Counted from the stretch's first letter, positions 29,069 to 39,618 are shown. The stretch is DNA of 64,000 bases from Pycnococcus provasolii (GCA_049487715.1 CP150546.1:372001-436000); one strand, 5' to 3'. Numbers and translations: made by a program. The notes: a model not told the origin generated them from the letters alone.

Positions 29069-31432
29069 TTACATGACACCCGGAGTTTTCGTGCGTGCCT
29101 TTGACTTTTCCCTTGTTAGACGTGCTTCTCTAGTAGACTTGTCCTTTTTCTCCTTATCAGTCCTTTCCATCTCTAGCTTTCTCTCGAGAGCAAGAATCTT
29201 CGCACGTCTTGCAAACATCATGTTCGAGATCGCATCAATGCGCCTCTGCGAAGCGCTGAATGTTGTCTCCAGCACGTACATAAAGTTCTGACGTGCTTTG
29301 TCCCAAAGCACGTGGTTCGCCACGCTCATGTTCGCGATGGCACTGTGCGCCGGTGTGAGACGGTCGGGTGCCTGCGCATCGTGCCACTCGTGATACGGTT
29401 CTCGAAGAGACTTTAGGTCAAAAGGCTCATTCACAATCATGCGAACGATGTGCTCAATTTCCTCGCCGTAGCTCGACGCGAGTCTCATCTGTAAGCCTCT
29501 GTTGCTCATGTGCATGTATCGGAGCGCAACAGACGTGTGAAACGCGCGAAGGGCGATCGCCACATCTTGCTCGAGCGTCGTTTCGCCGAGAGCCTTTGTC
29601 TTTTTTCCTTTGCCAGTGCCGGCGTACAACATGGCGTCTAGACAGCATATAAATAGGCTCTGGTAGCACCTCCACATGTGCTGTTCGTTCACATTCTCAA
29701 GAAGTCCAGTCATTTTGCCGTACGATTTCCAGTCATTTGAGCGACTAATCGTTGCGTCCTCCACGCTGATCTCGATGAGAAACATTAAAATCTCAGCAAG
29801 CGCATTCGTAAAACGAATGCCAAGGATTGGACTGAGCGGTGCGTGCAAGTCACGAAGCATGATAGGCTTCATTCCACTTGACTGTTCCGAAGCATTGAAC
29901 GCGAAAGTGCCCTCGAGTGCGACATTCTCATTAGCCAACCTAGCCGCTTTCTTTGAGCGTTCGATCCAAGGAGCGATGCGTGCACGTAGAAGTTTGTTTT
30001 CTCCCATCAACTTGGTGACAATGTCAACCACGCTGCTGTGCGTTTGCGTACCATCAACCACGCCCATGATGGATACCGCGGGATTGTCATGCGATATGAC
30101 GGAGCTGAGTTGCGTCATAACGTCAGACAGATGAAACGTGCCACCCTCGTGCAAAGGAAGATCGAGCGACACCAACAGTTTTAGCAGCACGTTCAGGTAA
30201 CCAGATTCGTTGGCCCATCCGTACCAATAGAGACGTTCTCTGCTCCCAATGCTGGCATCGAGCATTGCGGTCAGCCAGCGCAAGCCTGCCATGCAGAATC
30301 GCCATGTGGTTTGTCGCTTCATTTCCACGACGAGTCTTCTCCACCTCACACCGGCGGGACTTGCCGAAACCACCGTCGCAAGGACCGACTGTCCTTTCGA
30401 AATCGTCGCAAAGTTCGAGAGCCAGTGCGTCATCCGCTTCGTAAGGCTGAATTCCGTCAGGCACAACTTGCACATGTGATGCGATTGTGAGCAGGTGATG
30501 GCAAGGAAATCGAAGATGACAGCCTCACGCACGTCTCCAATCTGTGGCCGTGTGGTGAGCACGAGGTCCTTAAGCTGCGCGAACAGCTCGACCTCTGCGC
30601 TCGGCGTCGTTGCAAATGGAATTTTGTGTGGTGACGAGGCGTGAGCGCACAGTCGACGAACAACCTCGTCGCGTGTGGGCTTTCGAGCCAATCCCGCGAG
30701 TACCATGCAGGAGCGCTGCGCGGCGCTGGGTATGCCCGAGGATACGCCTATGCCCCTTTCCCACGGCAATTTAGCGATGATAGCACCTTCGAGTGAGTGC
30801 ATCCACTCGTCGTAGAGGACGCGGAATAGGCTGGACGATTGCTCGATGGAAATGAGCCTAAGAGTCTTGTGTCGAAGAGTTGTGGAAGTGCTTCCCGGCA
30901 GCGGCGGCAAAGGAGTAGGGGCGGGAGGAGCACCTTCACCGTCAGCGGCTTCTCCGTCCCCTTGTGCGCCGCGTGCGAACAGACCCATGCACGGCGCCGC
31001 CTTCTTCGTCGCTGCTGCCGCCGCCCCTAAATTTGTCTTGCTATCACTCGACAGGTGTATGATTTCGAGTACGACGGCCATGCTGTTAAGTCCCTCGTCT
31101 GCAAATATGACTTTCCCCTCCTCTGCTGGCCAGTGCCATCTCACATCCCGCACGTCGCGTAGACTGATTTGGAACCTGCGCGGTTGCGTTCCCGAGTACT
31201 CGAGAACGTGCAGTGCCGTTGACGTGAGTGCGAGGTAGTACGGCTTTTGCTCTGCAAGTTTCTCTCCCGCCTGCGCGTTGTCTGGCACGTAGCTGTCCAG
31301 CACGTACGCCACTTCGACGTATGTGATGTCGTGCAGTTGGTCTTCCGGCATAGAGCGTGCAATTTGTACGTGTTGGAATCGGTCGAACTGTGGGTTTCTG
31401 TGCTTGCGCACGCTGCGGCGGTACGGCTTCAT
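29069..31432 (-). CDS. Unrecognised 787-aa protein with PH-like N-terminus
   Basis: ATG 31432 is the first reasonable start (787 aa). The open frame continues 81 codons upstream into repetitive leader sequence without another ATG. The N-terminal region (about 35-140) alternates beta-strand-like segments such as YYLALTSTALHVLEYSG and RRFQISLRDVRDVRWHW, which suggest a PH or PH-like fold. A long helical central region follows, with no recognisable catalytic motif. The C-terminal 60 residues form a basic coiled coil (RAKILALERKLEMERTDKEKKD) ending in a Lys/Arg-rich tail. A lipid- or protein-binding role in trafficking is conceivable but unproven. It lies tail to tail with the ABC transporter (90 nt between stops) and head to head with XPC. 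Confidence 0.75.
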   Translation of the reverse strand: MKPYRRSVRKHRNPQFDRFQHVQIARSMPEDQLHDITYVEVAYVLDSYVPDNAQAGEKLAEQKPYYLALTSTALHVLEYSGTQPRRFQISLRDVRDVRWHWPAEEGKVIFADEGLNSMAVVLEIIHLSSDSKTNLGAAAAATKKAAPCMGLFARGAQGDGEAADGEGAPPAPTPLPPLPGSTSTTLRHKTLRLISIEQSSSLFRVLYDEWMHSLEGAIIAKLPWERGIGVSSGIPSAAQRSCMVLAGLARKPTRDEVVRRLCAHASSPHKIPFATTPSAEVELFAQLKDLVLTTRPQIGDVREAVIFDFLAITCSQSHHMCKLCLTEFSLTKRMTHWLSNFATISKGQSVLATVVSASPAGVRWRRLVVEMKRQTTWRFCMAGLRWLTAMLDASIGSRERLYWYGWANESGYLNVLLKLLVSLDLPLHEGGTFHLSDVMTQLSSVISHDNPAVSIMGVVDGTQTHSSVVDIVTKLMGENKLLRARIAPWIERSKKAARLANENVALEGTFAFNASEQSSGMKPIMLRDLHAPLSPILGIRFTNALAEILMFLIEISVEDATISRSNDWKSYGKMTGLLENVNEQHMWRCYQSLFICCLDAMLYAGTGKGKKTKALGETTLEQDVAIALRAFHTSVALRYMHMSNRGLQMRLASSYGEEIEHIVRMIVNEPFDLKSLREPYHEWHDAQAPDRLTPAHSAIANMSVANHVLWDKARQNFMYVLETTFSASQRRIDAISNMMFARRAKILALERKLEMERTDKEKKDKSTREARLTREKSKARTKTPGVM

Positions 31433-32188
31433 AACTAGTGTATTAAAACCAACACTAAGGATAGTGAAAACGAAATGAAATGAAACGCAAGGAAAGGAAC
31501 GGAAAGGACAAACAAGAACGATGAACGATGAACGATGAACGTTGAATGACGATGAAGGCCAGCCAGCTGTCGGTCGCGTCGGCCCGTAGCACAGGAGAGA
31601 GAGGGGTCGGAAGAACAACGGGTCGTCGAAAAGAAAAGCAGAAACAAAAACAGTCGGTCGGCCGCGCCTAATCAAGAACTACTGTAAAAAGGCATCTGTC
31701 ACCTGTCTGTCACCTGTCTGTCACCTGTCTGTCTGTCTGTCAAGTATCTCTGTCAAGCCAGGGAGATGGAGGGAGGTCGCGTTCGCTCGCCCTGACTGCC
31801 TGACCAGTCGCTCGCCCAGAGTTCGCTGGCCTTGCACCACTACCACTCCCACTCCCACTAGGCCTTCCTACCACTCCCACTACCCGGTATGAATTGGCCA
31901 CCCCGACCGACACGACTCTATCGTAGTTCTTATGTACTGTATCCGTAGTGGGAAACGGGGGAACGAACCTTCCCTCACGTGTAAACTGGACCACGTAGCT
32001 GCACGTAGTGTAAATGTTACCACGTCCGGATTCCCGTATTAACAATACGTCTCACATACGTCTCGTGTCCTTTCCCAACCCCGAATCAAACCCCGAATCA
32101 TCAGAACAGCGGTTAGGATTACGGTTACGATTAGGGGTTACGATCTGCTTCGCCCCCCTTCCCTTCTCGCGCCATTCCTATCTTCTGG
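31433..32188. other. Divergent promoter region with short tandem repeats
   Basis: This is the shared upstream region of the 787-aa protein and XPC. It contains ACGATGA repeats (about 31518-31545), CACCTGTCTGT repeats (about 31699-31741) and CCACTCCCACT-type repeats (31843-31882). A TGTACTGTA word occurs at about 31932 and TTACGATTAGGGG words at 32110-32145. No gene is supported. Confidence 0.6.
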
Positions 32189-32677
32189 ATGGCGGACTTC
32201 GGCGTGTGTGACTACCACGCCGCTGACGACGACGACGACGGCTTTGACGAAGATGACGCCGACTTGTTTGACGACGGCGGCGACGACGCATTCCTTGGTG
32301 TCGCTGACTCGAATGCCTGGCTCGCTCCTGACTCGTCCGCTCCTGCTGAGGACTTGGCTGCTGATGAGGACCCAGGGAATGTGCCTCCCAAGGACACACC
32401 CTTAGAACAAAAAGGTAAACAACACATCAACACAAGTGATGTGCCCGCTGAGGTGGTCGAACTGCTGTCGTCCGACGAAGATGAAGATGCAGAAAAGGAG
32501 AAGCGTAAAAAGAGCAGAAAGTACAGGGCACCGAACGCAGGAGAAAGAAGAGCCGCTGCACAGGCACATGGAGCGTCGCTGCTGTGCGGACTCGCAAGAG
32601 GGAATCAGCTCGCGCTCGCCGCATCCGCGCTCGTCGCACACTCGAAGCAAGCGAACAGTGCTGCCGGTGCCGCCGGT

Positions 32678-32708
<31 letters not shown>

Positions 32709-35293
32709 CACAAGAAAAAGCGGGCGCGGACGCCGCTGTCGTGTGCTTTCTGTCGCGCGCTCTGAACACGGCGCGAGCTGCACTGCTCGGGCGGGAGTTC
32801 GTCGCCGCACCTCCCTCCGCTGATGGATGGAACGCGATGCCCGAAGGTCCGCGCACAGCCACGCCGACACGCGAGGATGTCGCGATGGAGGCTCACGCAG
32901 CCTTGATGGAGGTTTCGAAAAATGCCAAGGCGCTCCCAAGACACCTGAAAAAGGCAAGAATGCCACTCGGCGTACTTCTGCACCTCAATCGCCTCGTCGA
33001 CGACAACAACGCTGGCGTTGCTGCTCCTGCTCCCATCTCCGAAGAAGAATCGTGCGTGCTCGTCGTTGCCGCGCTCAGAGCGGTGGGCGTGCGCGCTCGC
33101 ATCGTCAAGGTGCATCGACCCCTTCCAACAAACCCATCAGCGGTGATTCCGAGGCGGCCGCGCTTCGACAAAGTCGGTCAGGGAGGTCGTGGTCGATGGC
33201 TATTTCAGCATCGAAAGGGTGGTGATGGCAACACTGAGGTGACACCTACGACATGGCAACGTGGCAAGCGTCGGCGAGGCGACGACGACGTCGTCGGCAC
33301 TTTCGTGCCCATCGTCGTGGAGAATGCACATCTCACCGCAATGGGCATGCCGCTTGGAAGCATTCTGCGTCGCTCACACGAGAAGGCGGCTGCGGCAAGT
33401 CCAATCTTGTGGGGTCGTGATGCGGACGAAGAGAACGGGCGTGAGAAGGATGAAGAGGGCGCGGCATCGGATCCCCGTGCGCGTAAAAGGACGAGCACGT
33501 CGAAGGCATCCGCTCCGCCGCCAGAAAAGGATATGAAAACAGCGCGAGAAGATAAAAATGTACGCATGGACGGCATGGAGGAACGACATCTTGCCATGGC
33601 TCTAGAGGCGACCAATGCCGCGGCAAATGCTCGTGCTGCCGCCATCCCGTGGCCCGAGCCACAGTCCAACTCGCCTCATCCGAAGAGGACGAAGCCCACA
33701 GCTAAGCTCAGTACGCTCGATCAGGAGCTCTTTTCGCTCGGCCGGCGACTTGCGACGCGAGGGCCGGCGTCGACATGGCTTGAGGTGTGCTGCCCGCAGG
33801 TCACGCCAAACCTGTGGGTACCTCTGGATGCCACGGCGCTGTTGTCGGCGGAAACGGCGAATGCGGCACTCTGCCATCAGCACGTGCTAGGTGCACTCGC
33901 CGACCCTTTGCCCGTCGCAACTAAGACGGAGAAGAAGGCTGCACCGCAGCAGCCAGCCACGTGCATCCCATTCGTTACCGCGCACGAACCACTTTGGGAC
34001 AGAGCCGCCTTGCGCCGAGCAGCTGATGTGGCACGCGCGTACAACGCAGAGTGGCACGCGTGCTGGCGCGAGCGACGACCAATTATGAGAGCAGCTTGGT
34101 GGGCCAATGCACTGAAGGCGACGGGCGTTGCTGACGAAGTCGCGGGCACGTCGCCTGCCATTGCTGCGGAAAATGGGGTGGCTACGGCAACGGCTGCTGC
34201 TGCCGCTGCGGCAGCAGCCGCGACTGCTGCTCTTGACGAGAATGCGATTGACATGTACGCCGCCGCAAAGGTGCCGTCGACTCTCGCGGAACTCAAGACG
34301 CATCCCTTGTACATTTGTGGCAGCGATCTCGGTGTGAAGGTGTCGATTCGTCCAGGCGCAAAGGTGCAGGCTCTGGTGAAGGGTAAGAAGGTGTACCTTC
34401 GATCTGACGTGGGCGAGGTGCACCCGGAGTACCACTGGCGGAGGCATGGCAGGGCGGTGAAGTCTAGCGAGAAGTCGTCGCCTGCATCGAGGCGGGCGAA
34501 GGCTGGTGGCGTCGCACCGCCCCCAGACACGGGCCCTGGGGCATCGTTCGGCGGCGCAGGCCGAGGCGGCCGAGGTGGACGTGGGAGTGGGAGTGGGCGC
34601 GGTCGTGGACGTGGGCGTGGGCGTGGAAGTGGAAGTGCGCAGCTTTCGCCGCCACCGGCGCCACCATCCAGCTCGTCGCCCGGCGACGAAAAGGCGGACG
34701 AAAAGGGTTCCACGCCGGCGCCAGAGCGCGACGATATGGTTCCTCTTTACGGAGAGTGGCAAACGGAGCCGCTTGTGCTGCCTCGCTGCGACCCCTCGAT
34801 CGATGGTGGGCGAGTTCCGCGCACCGACGAGGAGTACCCGCACTCCGTGGACTGTTTCCCGCGCACCAACGGCCTTCCACCTTTCCTTCCACCTGGATCC
34901 TGCCACGTTCGGCACCCGCATGCCTTTCAGGCTGCGCGCCGCCTGGGCATCGATGCTCCCAAGGCGATTGTCGGCTTCGAGCGCACGGAGGGTCGCTTCG
35001 TTCCAAAGCACGACGGCGTTGTCATCTGCGAGGCATTCTCCGAGTCGTTGCTTCTCGCAGCGGAAGCGCTCATGGAGGAGAAGCGTCGTGAGCAGCAGGA
35101 TGCGTTGGTGAAGAAGGCACGTGGGCTCTGGCAGGTGTTGCTGACAGCCCTTCGCACGAAGGAGACGCTTGAACAGCGCTGGGGGACTGGTGAGGCTACT
35201 GCAGCAGTATTGGCTGCAGCGAACAGCAAGAAACAGGAGAAGAAGTTGGTGGCAGAGGAGGAGGAGGAGGAGGAGGAGGAGGGCGATCTGTAA
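32189..35293 (+). CDS. XPC: XPC/Rad4 DNA damage-recognition factor
   Basis: Damage sensor that starts global-genome nucleotide excision repair in the nucleus. ATG 32189 opens a single-exon 1034-aa frame. The N-terminus is highly acidic and disordered. A degenerate transglutaminase-fold domain is seen around 280-560 (LRAVGVRARIVKV; TWLEVCCP...LWVPLDATAL), as in all Rad4 proteins without protease residues. The beta-hairpin domains follow: BHD1 at about 696-750 (LKTHPLYICGSDLGVK, VHPEYHWRRHGRAVK), and BHD2/BHD3 at about 850-960 (LYGEWQTEPLVLP, GRVPRTDEE, CFPRTNGLPPFLPPGSCHV, AARRLGIDAPKAIVGFE, DGVVICEAF). An RG-rich stretch at about 785-818 separates BHD1 from BHD2 and is unusual. A Glu run ends the protein. 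The family assignment is firm. Confidence 0.93.
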
Positions 35294-35335
35294 ACATTTG
35301 TAAATTGTTGTGTTTTACTACGTATGTAATTTTCT

Positions 35336-35968
35336 TCACTTACTGTATCGCCCCTTCTTCTTGTTTCGTATTTGGAGCACGCACATCTGTGCGAGCAAAG
35401 AAGCGTTCAACGCAAAAAGAGCTGCAGCGGCAATGAGCGCACTTCGAGCAGGAACCAAATAAAGCGTCGTCACGAGTCGTGTCGCGTACCCAATTGTTCC
35501 GAACAAAACAGGCTCAAATGCGAGGTTGCCTATGCCACCTTGACGACGAATCGCGAGTATTTGCGGAATGACAGACAGACCACCAAAAAATGGAGGTAAT
35601 GAAACCAGCAAATTGGTTGGGACAACACTCGTCAACATGAGAAGTGCGCACGCACCTCCCGTGATTACGATCGCGTGTGTAGCATAGCGTTCTCCATCAT
35701 ATTTACGCTTGAGCAAGAGAATGAATAACGCCGAAATTGCCTGCGCGGGCGCCTCCCCCCATGCGGCGAATGTGGTATTCATTCGAATGTTGTACGATGA
35801 AGACGCAACGTTGCTGAGCATATTCAAGACAACTGCAAACGATGATATGCCATGCGCAGATGTGTTTTGTACGATTCGCACAATTTGCGGTATACTCACG
35901 AGCATGCCACCGACGGATGCGCACCACGAGATGAACGAGACGAGCTGCGCCATCATCAGTGGATTCAT
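35336..35968 (-). CDS. PQ-loop membrane protein (MPDU1-like)
   Basis: 210-aa polytopic membrane protein from ATG 35968. It has two PQ-loop repeats (VSIPQIVRIVQNTSAHGISSF at about 25-45 and LSVIPQILAIRRQGG at about 130-145) and about seven hydrophobic segments. The SAHGISSF wording and length fit the MPDU1/Lec35 branch, whose members affect use of dolichol-phosphate sugars in the ER. More distant PQ-loop relatives include lysosomal amino-acid exporters and SWEET sugar carriers. A Lys/Arg tail (RNKKKGRYSK) ends the protein and resembles a dilysine-type ER signal without matching it exactly. It is convergent with XPC, with about 40 nt between stops. The family is confident; the branch is moderately so. 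Confidence 0.82.
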   Translation of the reverse strand: MNPLMMAQLVSFISWCASVGGMLVSIPQIVRIVQNTSAHGISSFAVVLNMLSNVASSSYNIRMNTTFAAWGEAPAQAISALFILLLKRKYDGERYATHAIVITGGACALLMLTSVVPTNLLVSLPPFFGGLSVIPQILAIRRQGGIGNLAFEPVLFGTIGYATRLVTTLYLVPARSALIAAAALFALNASLLAQMCVLQIRNKKKGRYSK

Positions 35969-36156
35969 GATGATAACAAAGAATGACCCGCCTCCTGCAG
36001 CGCCAGGGGTTTGGGGATTAGGGGATTAGTGGCTTTGTGCGGAACCAGAAGATTGCTCCATTATAATCAATGTCACGTCGTTAACATTACAAATAAGTTA
36101 AAATCTCTACATCTGCAAGGCCTACTATACTAAGAAAAGTCCTCCTCATTATCCTA

Positions 36157-37821
36157 CTAAGCCGGATCGTTCCAGCTCACGATAGTCTCGCGCAGCGAAA
36201 GTGCGCCAAGGCCCACGCCAAGCACGACCATTCCACTCGCGAGCACGAGATCGTACAGCTCACCTGAGCGCCCACGCTTCAACCCCACGAGACTTGGGAA
36301 GTCGGCGCTTGCGGCTCGTGGTCGACGCGCGTCGTGCGACGCGCTCGACGACCTGTCGTCGAGCGCGTCGCGAAGCCCCCTGCTTCGCGCGCGAGGCGGC
36401 GTCAACGGTGCATTGCCCAGCAGTGGCACGTGCGTCTCATCCACCGCCACAGCAGGCGGAGCCGCGGTGGTGCTCGACACCTCAGCGAGGAAGATGGCGC
36501 GCATTTGCAGACGCTCGCGAGCCTCCTGCACCGCGAAGAGGCCAGGTAAGGTGAACATGATCAGAACGCCGCTCGTGCTTCCGACTAGGTCGAACGCCTT
36601 CCGCAGGTCGCCGAGCGCAATCGCGGCAGCCGTGACGAAGCTGTTGATCAGCAGCATCTCGAAAAAGGTTCCGAACGGGCTCTCGAGCTCCGGCCGTCCG
36701 AAGAGCGTTTCGTTAATCACCTGCCGCGTGGGAAGCGCGAGCAGAGGCAGCTTGACGAGGTTGACGAATGCGATCACCGCCTTCATCATCGTCATCAGCA
36801 TATCTTTTGAGTAGTCGTCGAGAACGAGGCTGTGCACCTTGTCCCCGAAGCTGAAGTACCCCAGCAGTGCGAAGACGGCGTAGAGTGGGACCATAATTCC
36901 CAGCACGGTGGTGTGGATGACTGCGGGCATTTTCGGCTTGAGGTTTGCGGGAAGTTCGTTGTAGAGCGGTAGTATGTTGAACTGGCAGCAGTACGCGAGG
37001 AACTGCACGGGCATGGCGAGGAAGATGGAGTGCGATAACTTAACTGGCTTCACGTCACGGGCCGGGTGGTCCATCTGCCCGAGTCGAAGTGCCATCGCGC
37101 CCGTCACGGCGACCACCGCGATGACGGCGCCGAGGCTGACAAAGCGCAGGCTGGTGAGACTCTTCGAGAGCGTGAGCGGGAACACTGCAGCCATCGCGGC
37201 GATGGTCACGGTTGCGCGCGCGGAGAACTTGATGTCCTCCGGCTTAAGGACGGGCTCGAAGCCTGACCCACCTCCTCCGCCTGTTCCCCTTTTGACGCGT
37301 CCGCCAAACGCCGCGGGGAACTGGAATCCCAGCTCGTCCATGACGCTTGTGAGCAGGTCGCCGAATATGATGACGAGCGTGACGAGCGCGCCTATTAAGA
37401 GCAGCATGAGTGCAATTTTGACGACAAAGGCGCCTGAGTTTCCCAGGTACCTGAGCGCGAGCCTGTCGTACTCCGTCTCGCCGCACGCGCGTCCACACCG
37501 GAACAGGAGCACGAGGCTGTAGTCCACTGTGATACCGAAGAATGTTATCAGGAGTGGTCCGAGCACGTAACCTGAGTTGGAGAGCGAGTTGGGCAGGCTG
37601 AGTATGCCAGCCCCGACGGCGCTGACAGCGAGGTTGATGGTGGACGACCACAGCGAGGCTGACGGTCCCGCGCACGCCGCCTGGGCATTGTGCAGGTCCC
37701 CTGACGACCCGAGTTCCCTCGCGTCCCCTTCGTCATCCGAGGACGTGTCTGTGGCGTTATCCGAGGACACGACAAAGGGCACTCCGGCGAGTGCAGCGGC
37801 ATTTAACGAGTGCTGCGCCAT
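36157..37821 (-). CDS. Amino acid transporter, AAAP/SLC38 family
   Basis: 554-aa membrane protein from ATG 37821. The hydrophilic N-terminus is followed by the family opening in TM1 (TINLAVSAVGAGILSLPNSLS), which contains the unwound GAGIL segment that binds substrate and sodium or protons. About eleven membrane segments are visible, including LLLIGALVTLVIIFGDLL, VSLGAVIAVVAVTGAMAL and TVLGIMVPLYAVFALLGYFSFGD. A Gly-rich loop lies between TM4 and TM5. A ~95-residue Arg/Ser-rich hydrophilic insert (TTAAPPAVAVDETHVPLLG... to LVGLKRGR) precedes the final helix, which is unusual for the family. Substrate and membrane (vacuole or plasma membrane) cannot be told. It lies downstream of the PQ-loop gene on the same strand. 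Confidence 0.9.
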   Translation of the reverse strand: MAQHSLNAAALAGVPFVVSSDNATDTSSDDEGDARELGSSGDLHNAQAACAGPSASLWSSTINLAVSAVGAGILSLPNSLSNSGYVLGPLLITFFGITVDYSLVLLFRCGRACGETEYDRLALRYLGNSGAFVVKIALMLLLIGALVTLVIIFGDLLTSVMDELGFQFPAAFGGRVKRGTGGGGGSGFEPVLKPEDIKFSARATVTIAAMAAVFPLTLSKSLTSLRFVSLGAVIAVVAVTGAMALRLGQMDHPARDVKPVKLSHSIFLAMPVQFLAYCCQFNILPLYNELPANLKPKMPAVIHTTVLGIMVPLYAVFALLGYFSFGDKVHSLVLDDYSKDMLMTMMKAVIAFVNLVKLPLLALPTRQVINETLFGRPELESPFGTFFEMLLINSFVTAAAIALGDLRKAFDLVGSTSGVLIMFTLPGLFAVQEARERLQMRAIFLAEVSSTTAAPPAVAVDETHVPLLGNAPLTPPRARSRGLRDALDDRSSSASHDARRPRAASADFPSLVGLKRGRSGELYDLVLASGMVVLGVGLGALSLRETIVSWNDPA

Positions 37822-38452
37822 GCCAGTTGGGATGGATGGCGAGAAGTGCTAATCAATCGATGAAACCCCGGAATTCCGGGCGGAGGGCTCTGGCGGAGGG
37901 CAGGGAAGGGAAAAAATGACTAAAAATAAGTTTGAGAGAAATCACAAACAACAAAACGCCTTTCCCCAGGGGCCTGTGTGATGTCTGCGTGTCCCTTCGT
38001 CCCAGGCACCAAAAACACCTACCTTACCTGGTATGGTTCAATTGCCCGGCCTTCCTAATTAGGGGAGAGGTTACAGTAGGTCCACCTGGATGGAGGGCAA
38101 AAAAGTAACCTTAAGTGGATGCCAAGATTTTTCAATTAGGGCCTTGCTCCCCTCCCATCACTGATCACATCCCATCCTCCGAGGCTCGCGACTCGCGTCC
38201 TTGGACACCTCCATCGCCTCTGTATCTACCACGTCAAAAGTGCATCCTTGATGGAACGAGCCACTGCCCGTAGGTTGTGGTGTGTGTTCTTGGTGTGTGC
38301 CCCCGGCACCGGTGTCACCTTCAGACGCCATAGGTTGTGGTCGAGTGAAAGTAAGTAAAAAGTCAAGAATGACGTTACAAAGAAGGTGAAAGTAAAGCGC
38401 GCGCCGCCAGCGCGCCGCCAATTGAGCGCGTCAGTCAATCAGCGCCAATCAC
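37822..38452. other. Intergenic, left flank of mobile-element remnants
   Basis: No gene is supported. This holds the promoter side of the AAAP transporter and AT-richer sequence with two TAGGTTGTGG copies (about 38270 and 38330). It ends where the structured direct repeat begins. Confidence 0.5.
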
Positions 38453-38645
38453 ATCAAATCACCATAAAAAGAACGTCTTGAGCAATTATTCCAAAAGGGG
38501 AGATTATAGTGGTCTGTTGCTCCCACTATAAACATATCACGTCCTGAAAGTCAAGACGTTTTTCTCCCAAATCAAACCCACAAATCAAATCTCCAGTTGG
38601 GGGTTTCACCAAAACAAACCCCCAATCGATTCGCCCCTCTCAGCA
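38453..38645 (-). repeat. Structured direct repeat A (LTR-like, 3' copy)
   Basis: This unit is nearly identical to 39112-39305. Read on the minus strand it starts with TGCTGAGAGG directly after a purine tract (GGCGAGGAGGAG) and a copia stop codon, exactly where a 3' LTR would begin. It lacks a terminal CA. Inside are three hairpins: AACGTCTTGA/TCAAGACGTT, nested TATAGTGG/CCACTATA, and GGGGGTTT/AAACCCCC. Confidence 0.85.
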
Positions 38646-38685
38646 CTCCTCCTCGCCGATCAAGGACGAGCTGGTTGGTGCCAAG

Positions 38686-39111
38686 TTAGCTCAGCGAATC
38701 GAGGTCCCCTCCATGCAGCGCAACCGCGGTCATGCGCTCGTGATCCACACGAGGAAGTCCCTTCGTGAACATGTCCGCCAGGTGAAGTTTGGTGGAGATG
38801 TACGTCACGTTGATCGCGCCACTGAGTACCCGCTCTCCGCAGATTTGATCCTGTAGTCCACATGCTTGGTCCGCCCGTCGTAGCGCCTGTCGCCCAGTAT
38901 CTGGATTGCGGCCGAGTTGTCCTCATGCACAGGCGTACGATCTTGGCCTAATCCTAGTTCTGCAAGTAGCAGTCTGGCAGTCATCACCATGTCAGAGTGA
39001 TCCGCGAGTGCGATTAGCTCAGCCTCTGCCGAAGACTTCGCGACGACCTTCTGCTTCATCACTCTCCAGTGCACCAGAGCTTGACGATTGATCCGCAGAG
39101 CAAGCCCTCCT
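38686..39111 (-). pseudogene. Ty1/copia RNase H and C-terminus fragment, frameshifted
   Basis: Remnant of the 3' end of a copia polyprotein. From 39111 it encodes GGLALRINRQALVHW, then the RNase H signature KSSAEAELIALADH, LLLAELGL, HEDNSAAIQIL and TKHVDYRI. A frame change follows, then INVTYISTKLHLADMFTKGL, the classical copia carboxy end, and a TAA at 38686-38688. It is preceded, with no primer-binding site, by repeat B and followed by a purine tract and repeat A. The frame change and missing upstream domains make it non-functional. Confidence 0.85.
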
Positions 39112-39305
39112 ATCAAATCACCATAAAAAGAACGTCTTGAGCAATTATTCCAAAAGGGGAGATTATAGTGGGCTGTCTGTCTCCCACTATAAACATATCA
39201 CGTCCTGAAAGTCAAGACGTTTTTCTCCCAAATCAAACCCACAAATCAAATCTCCAGTGGGGGTTTCACCAAAACAAACCCCCAATCGATTCGCCCCTCT
39301 CAGCA
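39112..39305 (-). repeat. Structured direct repeat B (LTR-like, 5' copy)
   Basis: Second copy of the unit at 38453-38645, in the same orientation, differing by a few substitutions and small indels. The left boundary abuts the copia RNase H fragment within a base or two, so the duplication frames that fragment on both sides. Confidence 0.85.
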
Positions 39306-39369
39306 ATCCTGCTTTTCTACCGCTAGGTTGGTAGACGCGTGACTACACTAAAAACTTTTTAGGCCAATC

Positions 39370-39618
39370 ATGTACCTGATGACTCAGACAAGACCCGACC
39401 TCGCGTTCGCAGCTGGAAGGATTGCGCGAGGAATGGCAAATCCTACCACCAAAGATATGGAAGCTGCGGAGCGCTTGATGGGACACATCTGGAGAACTCG
39501 TACAGAAGGGATAACGTATCGAAAACAGCATCTCACAAGCAGCAGTGGGATAAAATTAAACGCTTTTGTGGACGCCGAATTCGCTGGAGACCACCTTGAT
39601 CGTAGATCGACGACTGGG
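39370..39618 (+). pseudogene. Ty1/copia reverse transcriptase C-terminal/early RNase H fragment
   Basis: Opposite in strand to the neighbouring remnant. It encodes YLMTQTRPDLAFAAGRIAR, then AFVDAEFAGDHLDRRSTTG, the copia segment that normally sits immediately before GGxxxxW...KSSAEAEL. It stops at the point where the minus-strand fragment resumes the family pattern, so the two look like halves of one coding region. No RT catalytic YVDD is present, and sequence beyond 39618 loses similarity. Confidence 0.82.

Noticed and set aside
38158-38438. Short minus-strand frames left of the direct repeats
   Set aside because: Under 90 codons, no similarity to copia or other families, and mutually overlapping in different frames.
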